Assembly: GCA_907165135.1 (NCBI GenBank)
Contig: OU015566.1
Span: 6,928,157-6,992,156, forward strand
Origin: Oikopleura dioica
Taxonomy: Eukaryota > Chordata > Appendicularia > Copelata > Oikopleuridae
DNA length: 64,000 nucleotides
Direction: 5' to 3'
Shown: positions 1 through 12,199 of the stretch, one piece after another
Position numbering within the stretch: position 1 is the first letter of the stretch
Layout of the letters: each line of letters opens with the position of its first letter
Notes under the pieces: generated by a model
Databases searched by the model: none
What the model was told of the DNA's origin: nothing
The model's input: the letters and a program-made list of their open reading frames with translations, nothing else
Program-made: the position numbers and the translations under genes

Positions 1-28
1 CCTTATTGAAATTCGTCTGAAAACTTAC

Positions 29-188
29 CCGTATTGACGTTATAAAGTCGGCCATTCTCAACTTCCTTTACGAAAGTAGGCTCATCGGACAAAATGGGCA
101 TCTCGTTGTCCTTAGGATTCTTTTGAGGGGAACCATTACAGTACGCTCCAAGAGCTACTGTTGGTAGAAGACATGTAAAAAGTTTCAT
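29..188 (-). CDS. N-terminal exon of a secreted protein, truncated by window edge
   Basis: Only the first coding exon is visible. It begins with ATG at 188 and a short hydrophobic stretch (MKLFTCLLPTVALGAYC), which reads as a cleavable signal peptide, followed by a polar mature N-terminus with the phrase ENGRLYNVNTG. A good donor (GTAAGT) lies at 28-23, so codons read past it would be intron. The rest of the gene is beyond position 1. I do not recognise the family with confidence; the ENGRLY-type phrase is compatible with phospholipase-B-like or C45-type lysosomal hydrolases, but that is a guess. Secretion or lumenal location is inferred from the leader only. Confidence 0.5.
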
Positions 189-339
189 TTTACTCTGATC
201 TCAGAATATGGTCAGACTAGAATCGTTCGATCAGAAGGAAATCAAACAGATGGGATTCTTCACATTCAAAACAAATTTTGCAACGTTTTCTCCTTCAGAA
301 TTGGAATAAAATCAACTTGGATGACTGGAAAGACGATGT

Positions 340-660
340 TCAATCAAAACGTAAACAACTGCGTAATTTTGATAGTTTTAAATTATTTTTATTATGTCTA
401 TGGAGGATGAGATGATGCACGTTGCCACGTTTTGGTTTTGTGGCGCTGGACGAGAGGCGATTTAGATTTGCGCTAAACAACTCTAAATCACGCTCAAGCA
501 AGCCAAACATGCGAAAAATCTGCATATTGGTCTTGTGCTCAATGCTCAACGAAAATTTCTCAATAAGTTTTAAGTCGAACTCAGTAAAACAATACTTTCT
601 TATCAAGAAATCTTCCAAAAGGAGCTCTTGATTAATTTCACCTGGCAAGGTGCAGATCAT
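340..660 (-). CDS. hypothetical 106-residue protein or exon
   Basis: An open frame from ATG (660) to a stop, rich in Leu/Phe/Glu and predicted largely helical (LLLEDFLIRKYCFTEF, then MFGLLERDLELFSANLNRL). It ends with a basic tail (KPKRGN, HRHNKNN). The heptad-like spacing looks more like coding sequence than chance. It lies about 150 bp upstream of the secreted-protein exon on the same strand, so the two could be co-transcribed. No family recognised. It could also be one exon of a longer gene, since a GTGAAA donor-like site occurs early in it. Confidence 0.35.
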   Translation of the reverse strand: MICTLPGEINQELLLEDFLIRKYCFTEFDLKLIEKFSLSIEHKTNMQIFRMFGLLERDLELFSANLNRLSSSATKPKRGNVHHLILHRHNKNNLKLSKLRSCLRFD

Positions 661-2308
661 AAGCTATGCTGCCTATGCAGCAGTCACTAGTGTCAATGTC
701 TGTTCGCAAACCATAAGGTGCCTCAAATGTCAAGTAAAATGAAGCTTTAATTAAGAAAAAATTTCCATAAACAGCAAAGCCTTCAGTTACCGTTTACTGT
801 TATTTATTCTTAATCCTGATGAGGTCCCATTAACGACATTCCGTAACGCCACACTGATGGTGCCTCTTTCTCTCTTTCGCATAAAAACCATCTACTTCGA
901 ATAAACTCATCCTGAAATCCAGTCATTAGCATGGCAAATATCAGCGAAATCCTATCCGGAGGAGCAATAGACTCTTATTATTCGCGAAAACGATTTCTGG
1001 AATGCAGAATTCCGAATGTCATTTGAATAAAGTTACTAGCAAGTATGCATGTTGATAACTCAAAGCAAAATTTAGAAAGCCCGGAAGTGATTTAAACCAC
1101 TTCCGGATCTTTCGATTACGGTCAAAAGACCTGAAAAACGTAGTGAGAAGCCGATTAACCGATAATTTGGTTGTTTGACGCTCATCTGGCGGTGATCTGG
1201 CAGCGGGTGATCCATCGTTTGGGAATTATTTATTTAAAAAATGTTATTTATTTAAATAAATCTGGCTTAAATGGGCTGGACATTGTGGGCTGAACTTATT
1301 TCCCAAACAGGATTGTTACGAAACAACTACACGCTAAGAATAGAGCATAGTGTGCCCAAAACAAAGCCTCTTTATTCTCATAAAACCGTTTACAAAAAGA
1401 GGATTAGCCACCAACTCACGCTATCTAACGCTTTAAAAGGTCACCTGCGCCCAGGCGGTGATTCTAGTAATTTTCCCACTTTCCTGAAAATTCGGAAGAA
1501 AAATGTCGGAAGAAGGTGAAAGGATTCACACCTGAGCCGTGAGAAAGTCAGAGATGTCAGCGGGAGAGACAGGTCTTTGCTGCTGCTCTTTCAAGGTCAG
1601 AATTTTTGATGCCTCTGCTAAAAATAAACCTTCCTCCTCTAGAATAACCTGCATCAGACTTTCGCTAACGCAATAAATCATTGACAGCTAAGAAGCCATA
1701 GATTGTAGGCTTTCTTTTTTGAAGACATTTCAAACGCTTTGATAACTTTATTTGAAAGTACAGAAAAGAAGATTCAAGTTCATTAAACATTAAATAGAAT
1801 TGTTCGTTTGAGAAAAACGAGTCTTTATTTTTGACACTGGTATGACAACGATCTCATAGCCAAGGGTTTCGGTGTAGGGATATCTCAATTTTTGGTGTAC
1901 GTAAAAATTATTGCAAAGAATTGGTGAGAGGAACTTAACTTGAGCAAAGTTGAATGGGGAAATCAAAAAGAAGAATATTTTCTAAGCTCGAGGAGAGCAG
2001 TTTTTTCATAGGTATCGTCAAACTTTTTGCAAATTTACTGGCGTGAATAATTTTTATCTAACTCAGTGGCGCTGGCAGGCATTAATCTGTCTCCATTCCA
2101 GAGGATTGAGAGGGTTTTCGGCGGCGATCTTTTTCTAGGGTTAGATATCTTTAGAGGGAAAACTTTCTTTACAATTAAGTTCAAAATTTCTCACTAGAAA
2201 CATTTAAACCCGTGCCAACATGAACATCAATCGTCATGTTCATATGATCAAGTTTTCTCTTGTCGAACTTTCCACCAGAAGGTCCAAAAAGCGGTCTCTT
2301 CCGCGCAG
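661..2308. other. intergenic stretch, no supportable gene
   Basis: AT-rich DNA between the hypothetical ORF and the end of NCBP3. The longest open frame (1271-1519, plus) has no recognisable motif and poor coding character. One short hairpin is present at 1074-1114. I see no RNA gene, promoter motif or mobile element with clear ends. Confidence 0.5.
1074..1114. repeat. hairpin with paired ETS-like cores
   Basis: The sequence has two arms, GAAAGCCCGGAAGTG and CACTTCCGGATCTTTC, around an ATTTAAAC loop. Both arms carry the CCGGAAGT core of ETS-factor sites in opposite orientation. Direct observation; function unknown. Confidence 0.4.
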
Positions 2309-5300
2309 CTAAAAATAATTAGAGGCTCGATTACATTCTAATGGCGCTCCACGAAGGGTACCTAAATTCTTGGCAACTGCCAATTTGCAGATCGTCGCTG
2401 AGGGGTATGCTCGTTTGGAATCGCGGCGGCCAATGTAGGAAACTTCGGAATGGGCAGAATCGGAGTGCGCGGTGTCGGAGTCGTATTCAGAATTGCTCCT
2501 GTAATAGAAAAAGGGTTGGGAAAGAGAGACAAGGGGAAATTAAGAACCTGTTGAAAGTAGAAGAAGAAATTCTGGACGAAGTGGCAGAGTGTCCAGAAGT
2601 GACAGAAGAATCTGACTCGTAAGGGTCGATAGGTTTTCTGAAGGAAGTAAGTTTCAAAAGAAAAAAATGGTGAGTTACCTTTTCTTTCCGTATTTCGAGG
2701 CCTCAGAGCTCGTTGAAATTCGCGATGAAGCGGCTTAAAATGATAAGATTCGTAAATTCTATGAGGTTCTATTTACCAGAAGTAGCGGAGGATGAAGTAA
2801 CATTAGAGCCATAAGATTTGACGGACTCAGAGTCAGACTCGGAGTATTTGGATCCACGGCGGTCTTGGTTCCTGTAGGACTGGGCGGAGGAGGCTTCGGA
2901 CACATCGGAATCGGATTCCATCGTCTCGTAGCTTCGTTTTCGTTTCTTCGAACTGTCTTTTCAATAGCTCAACAATTGAATTTTCGCAAAGAAAAAGAAA
3001 ATGGATTGATTTGAGCTAGAACCGTGGCTTCAGATTTCTTGCGTTTGTCGTTTGCGTTTTGTGACAGGGTGATGGTGAGTCCAGTAAGTTCGTTGCGTTT
3101 CTTCTCTGGCTTGCTTTCTTTCTTTGGCGTGAGTGATCCCAATCGGTCTTTGATGGATCCTCTTCGAGAGGAGCTACGAGAGGACTTTTTGATGTCGATT
3201 TCTGAATCAGAGGTTTCGGACTGGCTGTACAGACGTCTTCCGAATACACTTCCCTAAGAAGGGTAAATGAAAAGCATGAATGAGGAAAAAACCTTCGTAG
3301 AACTCGATTCAGAGTCAGAGTAAAGCGGAGCGGCGGGAAGTTTGAAAGCATCAACGGGAATCTAAACACAGCTTTGGCAAAAATTCTCGCGTTGAAAACC
3401 TACCGCTTCAGGAATTTCATCAACGGTAGAATTAATCAGTTCCACATCAGCTCTTGCTCTGCTCGAATCCAACTTCTCCTGGTTCGGATTGTAGTCGGAT
3501 TCCTGCGCCTTCAGATTGACTCCAAGTCTTTCGCCCATTTTTCGGATCTCTTCACGCGTCTTCTTGTAGTTGTACCTATCAAAGTTTCATTTTAACAAAA
3601 AGAAAGAATGAATTTGTTTGTTCACCTTCGCTTGAAAGTTTTCGTAAGTAGACCACGCATGCCACCATAGTTGGGATTTCCGTATTTCACGTAGTACTTG
3701 GATTTGGACTGCGCTCCTCTGATCTTTTGATCGGATTCGAGGGAGGATCGTACCGCTAGCTTCACTTTTTCGCCGTCTTTGACCATGATCTCGACGCAGT
3801 CTCTTGGCTCGCTCAAGTCTCCATCGAATGGCCAGTAAGACGCAATATCGAGGTCCATTTCTTCCTCCTCTTCCGTCAAATTAATCGTGTCGCCGTTTTG
3901 CTTCTTCTTGTTCTTGCTATTCGCTCGATCTTTGAGAAGCGCGGCGGCTTTTGCTTGAAGACCAGCAAGGTCCATGGCAGTGTGAGTACAAGATATCATA
4001 CAACGAACAGCAGCTGATTCCTCATGCCAGAGAAGCTTGCATCTATCATCATCTACCCAGTCAACCTATCGAACGAGCTTTCAGAGCGGATTAAAGAATG
4101 GAATAGCGATCTTTCTTTGATGGAAGTCAACAAATAAATATTTGCGGATTAGCGTTGGATTTTGACACCAGCTTTGTGTTAGCAAAACGTGAAATTTTCC
4201 ATGGAGATACAATACTTATCGACTCTAAAGAGGGGGCTACTTCCTTAGCTACTGAATATTCAAGCTACTGTAAAAGCTCGTTCCTTGTCGGGCGCATATG
4301 TTTTGAAATAGTTCAGTAAGTGCTCTGTATTGAGATCTTTGCAGCCAAAGACAGTAATAGACGACGCTTTAATCATTTTTCCTTCGGCCATTTCATCGAG
4401 ATTGAGCCCTTCGTTCAGTTCTTCAACGCGTTTTGAGTACTCCTTGATGATGTCTTCGTGAACTCTGTTGATAACATCGTCGTCGACTTCGCCTTCTTCC
4501 ATGTTCTTGTTGATGTCGAGTCCGAATCGCTTGGCTCGAGCTTGTTGTTTCTTGAGTTCGGAAGGCGAGTGCTTGTCGATTCCCAAACCAAGAACTGGGA
4601 TTCCACGAGCGATATTCCATTCTTCCTCGGAAATACGCGCCAATTTCATGTTGTTTCTCACCACTTTCGTTGGGGATTCGCCTGAGCTTTCATCTTTGAT
4701 CTTGACGAAGCAAATTTCATAGCCCGGCTCATCGTCTCTATCGATGCAAATGGACAAGTTCGGCAAAATCGCCGACCCAGCTCTGACTTCGCTAAGATCT
4801 TCGTCTTCAAATTCAGTTTCTGTTTCTGAAACCATCGAGTCAGATTCAACGGCGGAACTCATCGCCATAGAAGTTCGATGATCGGAGGTGATGTCCGTCG
4901 CCACGCTGACTTCGATGTCTGACTTTTTGTCCAGCGGACCGCGGGCAAAACGAGACGCAATTTTCGAGGAGTCAGAAATGTCAGTTCCAGAGGATTTGGT
5001 ACTCAAATGCGATACGAGGGAGGATCGGGAATGAGCTGAAATCGCCGATTCTGCGGTAGATTCAGCTGTAGAAGACGCTTCCGAACGATGAGAAATGTCG
5101 GACTTTTCCGATTCACAGTCGGACTCGCTTTCGAACACTTTTCGCGGCTTTCTTCGCTTTTCTTTCTTGCCTTTGCCTGTCTGCTGGAAGGGTTCTGGAA
5201 TCTCGTCGGGGTAGAAGTTTTCATGCTGGACTTCGGAGAGAAGGGATCGTTCGGATGCAGTGGTGATATTCGTCGCGGCGGAAATTCGAGAAGAAGTTTC

Positions 5301-5807
5301 GGAGGCCTTTGAAAGACCAGAAATATGAGAGATCCCGGAGAGCTCCGATCGTCCAGAGCGAAGGGACGTCTGCGAGACACCAGAGACCCCGGATATTTGA
5401 GAAATTCCTGACTTGATAGAAGTGCCTGATTTGATAGAAATTTCTGACATTCCAGACTTCTGAGAGGACATGGACTTCATCGAAGCCGCCTCGGAAATGT
5501 TGGACTTGGTACTTCGGAGCGATGCAGTGGACTTTTCTGATAGGAGGGATTTCGATGATTGATGGGATTTCTGGGAAATTGCGGATTTTTCGGACTGTTG
5601 CTCGGAACGCACGGATTTTTCGTCGTCGTCTGCTTTTGGTAGAGAACCGAGGTCGTCGTCGTCCATAAGAAGTCGTCGGGCCTTAATTCATTCTAGCTCT
5701 TGATACCCCTAAAAATTTCAAACCTCATCGGGTCCGATTCTTTCCACCAAAGTGAGTTTTTGATAGGCCATTTGTTTCTCATCTTCTGTGTCCGATCCTC
5801 CGCCCAT
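2309..5807 (-). CDS. NCBP3: nuclear cap-binding protein subunit 3 (NCBP3) with long Ser-rich extension
   Basis: NCBP3 binds capped RNA together with NCBP1 and links it to export factors in the nucleus. Identity rests on two blocks. The degenerate RRM has KKQQARAKRFG, then ITVFGCKDLNTEHLLNYF, followed after an intron by VDWVDDDRCKLLWHEESA. Downstream is the diagnostic KYYVKYGNPNYGGMRG with a KRR tail. The start is ATG at 5807 (MGGGSDTEDEKQ), then a 45-bp-class intron leads into ARRLLMDDDDLGS. Between this start and the RRM are about 300 residues of Ser-rich repeats (SEKS, SQKS, SGISQ units) not found in vertebrate NCBP3. The C-terminus is spread over five or more short exons and is again Ser/Asp-rich (SETSDSEIDIKKSSRSSSRR), ending at the stop at 2309-2311. 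The last exon boundaries are the least certain part. Confidence 0.85.
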
Positions 5808-5847
5808 TTTTTCACAAGATAGGTCTAAAAATTAAAGAGATAACTTG

Positions 5848-6042
5848 CTATTCTATGTCATTTAATTCAAGTTTTTCAGAATTGACGAGAACGATAAATC
5901 CGCCAAAAAGTTCCGCAGTTTTGAAACTTCGCTGCGGGGCAAATGTTAATAGAAATGGGATGGCATTTCTTTCTGTATTGGAGATCACTTTACTACCCAT
6001 TCTGTAATTTTTGCCAAGTTTCATTTTATTGAAAGTTTCCAT
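5848..6042 (-). CDS. small ORF immediately upstream of NCBP3
   Basis: A 64-codon frame from ATG at 6042. A second ATG 14 codons in follows an acceptor-like TTACAG, so the protein could be only about 50 residues, beginning MGSKVISNTERN. The stop lies 40 bp before the NCBP3 start, and the gap contains TTTTTAG, the arrangement expected of an operon partner. Contains AELFGGFIVLVNSEKLEL, a plausible beta-rich segment. No family recognised. It may be the last exon of a longer upstream gene or non-coding. Confidence 0.3.
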   Translation of the reverse strand: METFNKMKLGKNYRMGSKVISNTERNAIPFLLTFAPQRSFKTAELFGGFIVLVNSEKLELNDIE

Positions 6043-6341
6043 TTAAAAATTTCAAATTAGTACAGATGGGGGAACATAAAAAATTGTAAGATTTTTTTTA
6101 AGCTGGATCCTGTACAAGACTACGCGAGTCTCATGTCTCATTTTATTAAATTATAATAAACATTTTTAAAAATAATGTCTCATATCCGAAGTAAATACCG
6201 AAGTATAATATTATCCGTTGTTCAGAACAATGCCATTAGTACGTTTGTTAAGATTATCTCATTTAAATACTTTTGATTCGCCGATTGATCATCCAATCAA
6301 AATTCACATCATTCTAAAAGGAGAAATATTTAAGAAAGAGA

Positions 6342-8034
6342 ATGAATATTTTGCCGTTTTTGAGGGAATGTCTAAAAATCAAGAAAACCGTCCGAACTGG
6401 CTGGGTGCGACTTGGTAAGAAAAAAAGTGACATATTGAACTCATTTTTATTTTATACATTTAGGAGTGAAAGAACCCGAAAATGTGTCGGAGCATATGTA
6501 TTTCATGGCGCTTATGGCATTGAGGTGAAAGCAAATAATAATCGAACATGGGGTTTCTTAGCCAATAAGAAGAGCGCTAGTCGTACTTCTTCTTCGAATC
6601 CGTTTTTATCAGCGCTATTCCAGTAATAATAAGGGAAGTGCCACAGATCCACTGAAAACTCACGTTTTCGCCGAATAATAAATATCCAGTAAGACCTAGA
6701 GACAAAATTATACAATTTTCGATCAAAAAATTTACCGGAAAAGATCATATTCGACGCTGAATTGAGTAAAAAGCCTATTGATGTGTTAGTTTTTTGCATG
6801 CTCGTTATGAGCATGGTCATCGAAGAAGTATTAACTGCCATCATCGCAAGAACAAGAACTGCCCGAATCGGATGAGACAAGATACAGTAGTCTCCTGGGC
6901 AAAGAAACTCTGTAAAGATCTCCGAAAATGCCCACTTCCCAAGAACAGAGCCTAGACAAGCTAAAACGCCGGATAACAAACAGCCGTTTACAGCATTCAT
7001 TCTGAAGGAAACAACATTTTTAGTGCGACTCCGAAAGAATTGAACAAAGATAGATGCATGAAGATTGCGATTGTGCATGACCTGGCTGAATGCATTACTG
7101 GAGATATTGTGCCTGAAAAGTACTCTGGCGTTTCTGAGACTGACAAGCATAAGATGGAGAGGGAAGCGATTGAGAAGATTTTAGGACTTCTGAAAAGGGA
7201 TTTTATTGAACGAGTAATAAGTTCTTCTCGAATAAACGAAAGTACCGCGGTACAATCAATTTTTTAGCATCATTTTTGGAATCCATTTTTAAAACGCCAT
7301 TTTTGATAAAGAAAACTCTGAATTGAAATTTCTTCACCATAACTGCTGCACTGGAATACACAAAAAACTGTTTTGACACATTTTGCAGAAATAATGTTGA
7401 AATTTTTTCCCTCTGTATTTATTGCGCTCAGTAGTCCACCGATGTCAGCAGATATTGAGCAAATATCTCTTGCTGTGACCCTAAAAACACCTCGAGTAAA
7501 TATAAAATCCCCCGCAGCCGGACAAAGAAACCCGCGACCATATTCGAGAGCTTTACGATGAATATGAAAATCAAACCACTCCAGGTTCGATCAACCACTT
7601 ATTGACCTACTGTAAATATCGTTTTTAGAAGCAAAGTGGGTCAAAGACCTGGACAAACTGGAATTGATCCATCAAGGAATCTTGGTTCTATCGTTTTTAT
7701 TAGGCGGAAGAAATTAACTCACGCATCGTAAAAGAAAAGTCCGAGTGACCTACTAAATAGTAGAAAATCAAGAACCCGCGATAAAGCCATTGCCTATGAA
7801 AAATCTGACAACTTGGACCTCTCTGGAATCATCGAAAACACACAAGGTAGAATAAAAGACTCCTCGGAAGCGACAAGTCAACTTAAATTATCGTCCCCAT
7901 AAATTTCAAGCCCGATAATTGAGACCCTGTTTTCAGCAAAAGTCAAAACGGATGCCGGTAAAGAGCTCCTCCGCGAACTGGAAGATGAAAGAAATGCGTA
8001 TGCACAGAATACTGCGGATAAATCCCCTAAATAG
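6342..8034 (+). CDS. HDDC2: HD-domain 5'-deoxynucleotidase HDDC2
   Basis: HDDC2/YfbR-type HD hydrolases remove phosphate from 5'-deoxynucleotides. Exons in order: MNILPFLRECLKIKKTVRTG with WVRLG; VKEPENVSEHMYFMALMAL (the first H of the HD metal site); NKDRCMKIAIVHDLAECITG (the HD pair and DLAE); then RDHIRELYDEYENQTTPEAK with WVKDLDKLELIHQ; IAYEKSDNLDLSGIIENTQ; and a Lys/Glu-rich end at the TAG at 8032-8034. All metal-binding residues are present and the length matches the family (about 200 residues). The 6523-7022 intron carries an antisense TMEM42-like gene. The intron at 7677-7786 fits only as GA-AG. The start at 6342 is the first ATG giving family-like length. Confidence 0.85.
6577..7000 (-). 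CDS. TMEM42: TMEM42-like multi-pass membrane protein, nested in HDDC2 intron
   Basis: A small hydrophobic protein of the EamA/DMT half-transporter type. It reads MNAVNGCLLSGVLACLGSVL, then a second hydrophobic block with AVLVLAMMAVNTSSMTMLI, and after a short canonical intron GLTGYLLFGENVSFQWICGT with IITGIALIKTDSKKKYD at the end. The GYLLFGE and terminal GxxLI pattern match the C-terminal half of TMEM42. The ATG at 7000 is preceded by TTCCTTCAG-A, a good (trans-)splice acceptor. The entire coding region lies inside an intron of HDDC2 on the opposite strand. Substrate or role is unknown for this family. Confidence 0.7.
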
Positions 8035-9733
8035 CTGTCAATGAACATAAAGACAAATTGAAAATGTGACCTTGACGTTTTGGCTTACTCGGAATTTGTG
8101 GTTGGATAAAATGTTTCAAAGTAACAGTGAATATTTCGTCTAAAAAGAAAACTTTCAAACCAGATTATTTTTTGCCAGATGCCGCTAAAATGACTGTTTT
8201 CTGTAAAATCTATACTGCAGACTTTCTTAAAATTCAAAAGCCTCTTATCTTACGCTTGAAATTAACTGAATTTCTTTTAATATTTCCTGATCAAACCACA
8301 ATTCCCAAGAAAAGCGAGTCAATCAAGGTCACATTTGATAGAAAGGAATATATTTTTGAATATATTTTTACTCTGACAATTATTGAATGACTGAAGAGAA
8401 TAAAAGGGAACAAATTTGAGTAGGAAAATCTGAAACTAAAGGAGTAATTATTAATAACTCCGAGAAAGAGCGATAAAAGCCCTCGAGCTTGAGCCCGATT
8501 TCGAGCTGCTAACGATTATCTAACTTGGTGATGCCTAAAGTGAAACATACAGAACTATGGGATGATCGAGCGAACTTAAGATTATGAGTGAAGAGGTACA
8601 TAGAAGTACGGTACATGTAATAACTTGAATTTCTTGAAGCGAGTAGGTCACCTTTTATCAGAATCGAATTTGTTAGCGGTACTCTTTTATAGGAGTTTTT
8701 TCCTTCAGAACGGGCTTTTATGAATTCGCTAAACAGCTAGACTAAAAAACCTGCTCTAAAAACTCCGGAGAGAAAGTAAGCCGCGGCAGAACGCGAAAAT
8801 ACTTTTTTTAAAAAGATATTGAAAACTCATGGAAATTAAACAATTGCTGAATAATTAAGGAATTCGTCGACAATCCAAATTGAACGGTTCATTGAAGAGA
8901 TTCTCATGATTTATTTGAGAAGCAAATCATCGAATAAACCGCACTTATTTGGCTGAATAGGAGGCTTACTTCCTGAAGAACTAATCCTACTAAGTAGTTG
9001 ACTGAAATCATAAAAGACCACCGTGACAAAGGAAAAAAGACTCCCAAAAGACTAGTACCGCTCCTTACAAACAGGCTCCTGCAATCAATGAAGAGGAAGG
9101 ACATTATATCCAAATAAAGCTTTTGTTGTGAACAGAATCGAACGCCTTTGAAATTTGTTGTTTTGTTTTTATCACACGAAATTATCGCAGTTTTCGAAGC
9201 TTGTAAGTTTTTTTGGTGTTTTTTCTTTTGTAAGAAATGATTTTTCGAACATTGAGTGAAGGAACTCGGCGTAAATGATACATGCTCAGGTTTATGGAAT
9301 AGTTGTAGCTGTACAAGAATTCTGAAAGATACGCGTTGGATTGTTGATTTTTTTCAAAATTTATTTTTTTTAGTTAAACAAACGTACCTGTAACAGTAGT
9401 CAAATCTCCTGTAAGTCGGTAATCGCGAAATTTTTTTTATGTAGCAAAAGAAACAGATTTAAAACGAAAGAATTTGGTTGTCTAGAATGGGTGGAAAAAG
9501 AAAATAGTAAAAACGGTGCAAACACTGGTTAAATTTCATTTTAGGCTTTAGATTTTATAACTATGCGTTTTGAAGTTTGTTTTAATTTTTTGTTGACGAA
9601 GTAAGAAGAGGTGTGGGTGGGGAGATTCTTCTTGAAAAATAAAATTGTAAGAAAAGGGTATGTTTCAGTATGTGTGTTTTTTTAATATGGCCCGTGGTGA
9701 AGGGTAATATTGGTGGGTGCACTTTGAGAGAAT
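8035..9733. other. intergenic, nothing supportable
   Basis: Tail-to-tail gap between HDDC2 and calmodulin, presumably holding both 3' UTRs. An 87-codon frame at 8127-8390 (plus) lacks an ATG start and any recognisable motif. Long T-runs near 9210-9450 are typical of UTR or spacer DNA. Confidence 0.5.
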
Positions 9734-10748
<1,015 letters not shown>

Positions 10749-11340
10749 TTTTGATTGTTTTTTCTAATTTGAAGTGTGTGGAATGGAAATAGGCGCAAGC
10801 ACGACTCTCCGTCTGAAAGAAATTTGGTTAGTTTTTTCTTCAAATTTTCCAACTGCGACTGAAAAAAAACAGAAAAAGAACAGTGCTTCTGTGGTGAAAA
10901 ATGAGCTAAAAAGAACTGGTTGTTACCTGTTTGAGCCAATTCAAAATCTGAACCATTATTATCAAAATAACGGCAAAGGATGAGTGTTCTAGAATCTTTG
11001 ATTTCTCAGAAAAATGATGCAGCGTTATTTTTAACTCAGGCGGATTTTAAATTATTTCACGAAAACAAGGAATGATTCTTATTGACAATATTAACCTACA
11101 GTTGCCGAGGATAAAATTCATAAAAATGAAACTAATGAAATCAATTGATCAAAGTTCTACAAATATAAAAAGACTTTCAGCAGAAAAAAATTGAAACTGA
11201 AATTCAGCGAAATATCAAATTCGTAAACAAAGCTCTAGAAATTTTCACTGGCGGCAATAATCTGCCTGGGAATGAACAAATTGCGCTAATCAACTGGGTT
11301 AGAGCAGCAGCAACAAGCAGTTTAGTTCATCAATCAATAT

Positions 11341-11697
11341 AACAGGCTTCAAATAAGTCGGACATACGATGTCTGTAACTTTCGATTGGGCTAAGATAAT
11401 TACGATCTGTAACTTGCAGACTGTAGCCGGATATAATTTTACATATTTTAAGAAGAATTGGTGTCAATAAAGTTTCTGGTGGTGGAGTTATGACGTCATG
11501 AAAATGCATTATAGAAGGGCACTATCAACTTTGTGACGTCATTACTCCACCTCCACATATTCAAATAACACCAAAATCTTATTTAACACACATCAGACCC
11601 TCCCCAACATGGTGCAAAAGAGAGAATCGAAATATCTCGACTCTAACACTTTCAAAATCGCTCCACCAATTTATGTCCGACTTATTTGAAACCTGTT
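11341..11697 (+). mobile_element. 357-bp MITE-like element, copy A
   Basis: Ends are inverted repeats: AACAGGCTTCAAATAAGTCG on the left, and the complement of AACAGGTTTCAAATAAGTCG on the right (25 of 26 bases match over the full arm). Flanked by a TAT/TAT 3-bp duplication. As far as I can read it is identical to the copy at 19937-20293 in reverse orientation. The centre is a further imperfect palindrome with TGACGTCA on both arms. Non-coding, so mobilised in trans. A 3-bp target duplication suggests a PIF/Harbinger- or CACTA-like family, unproven. Confidence 0.85.
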
Positions 11698-12199
11698 TAT
11701 ATCAATATCCTCTCATATGTGCTCTTATAAGAGCGAGCCAGGCTATTATACATTACATTATGCCCCCGTCCGCGGCTAAAAGGGACTGTCACTGACCCCT
11801 GTCATCGGCTTATTACTTTTGTTATTGCTGATGCGTGTTAGATCCGACACAAATGTACTATTCTATATCTACAGTTTCATTTATTATGCGGCTGAAACGA
11901 AGAGATGCTGGGTAAAAACGTCATAATTCGATATAAACTGGATCAGTAATCACTCACTGACTCCCAAAAGCCTCCCAGGCATAATTTGAAGAGCCAGAAA
12001 CGGCAAATATTTGATGAACTTTTTCTTTATACTAGGGCTACGTCAGAAAGTAGATTTCCACAGGAAAAGTGTCAGGGCCCGTCGGCTCGGTACGTCATCC
12101 TAGCCTCTTTATTGTCCCAAAAGTCCAGCATGACAGGTACGCGGTGCAACAAAATGCGACACCTGAGTCAAATACCTGTAAGCTAGGTAAACTGGACTA

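Noticed and set aside
8127-8390. 87-codon plus ORF after HDDC2
   Set aside because: Lacks an ATG at its start and follows the HDDC2 stop; probably 3' UTR.
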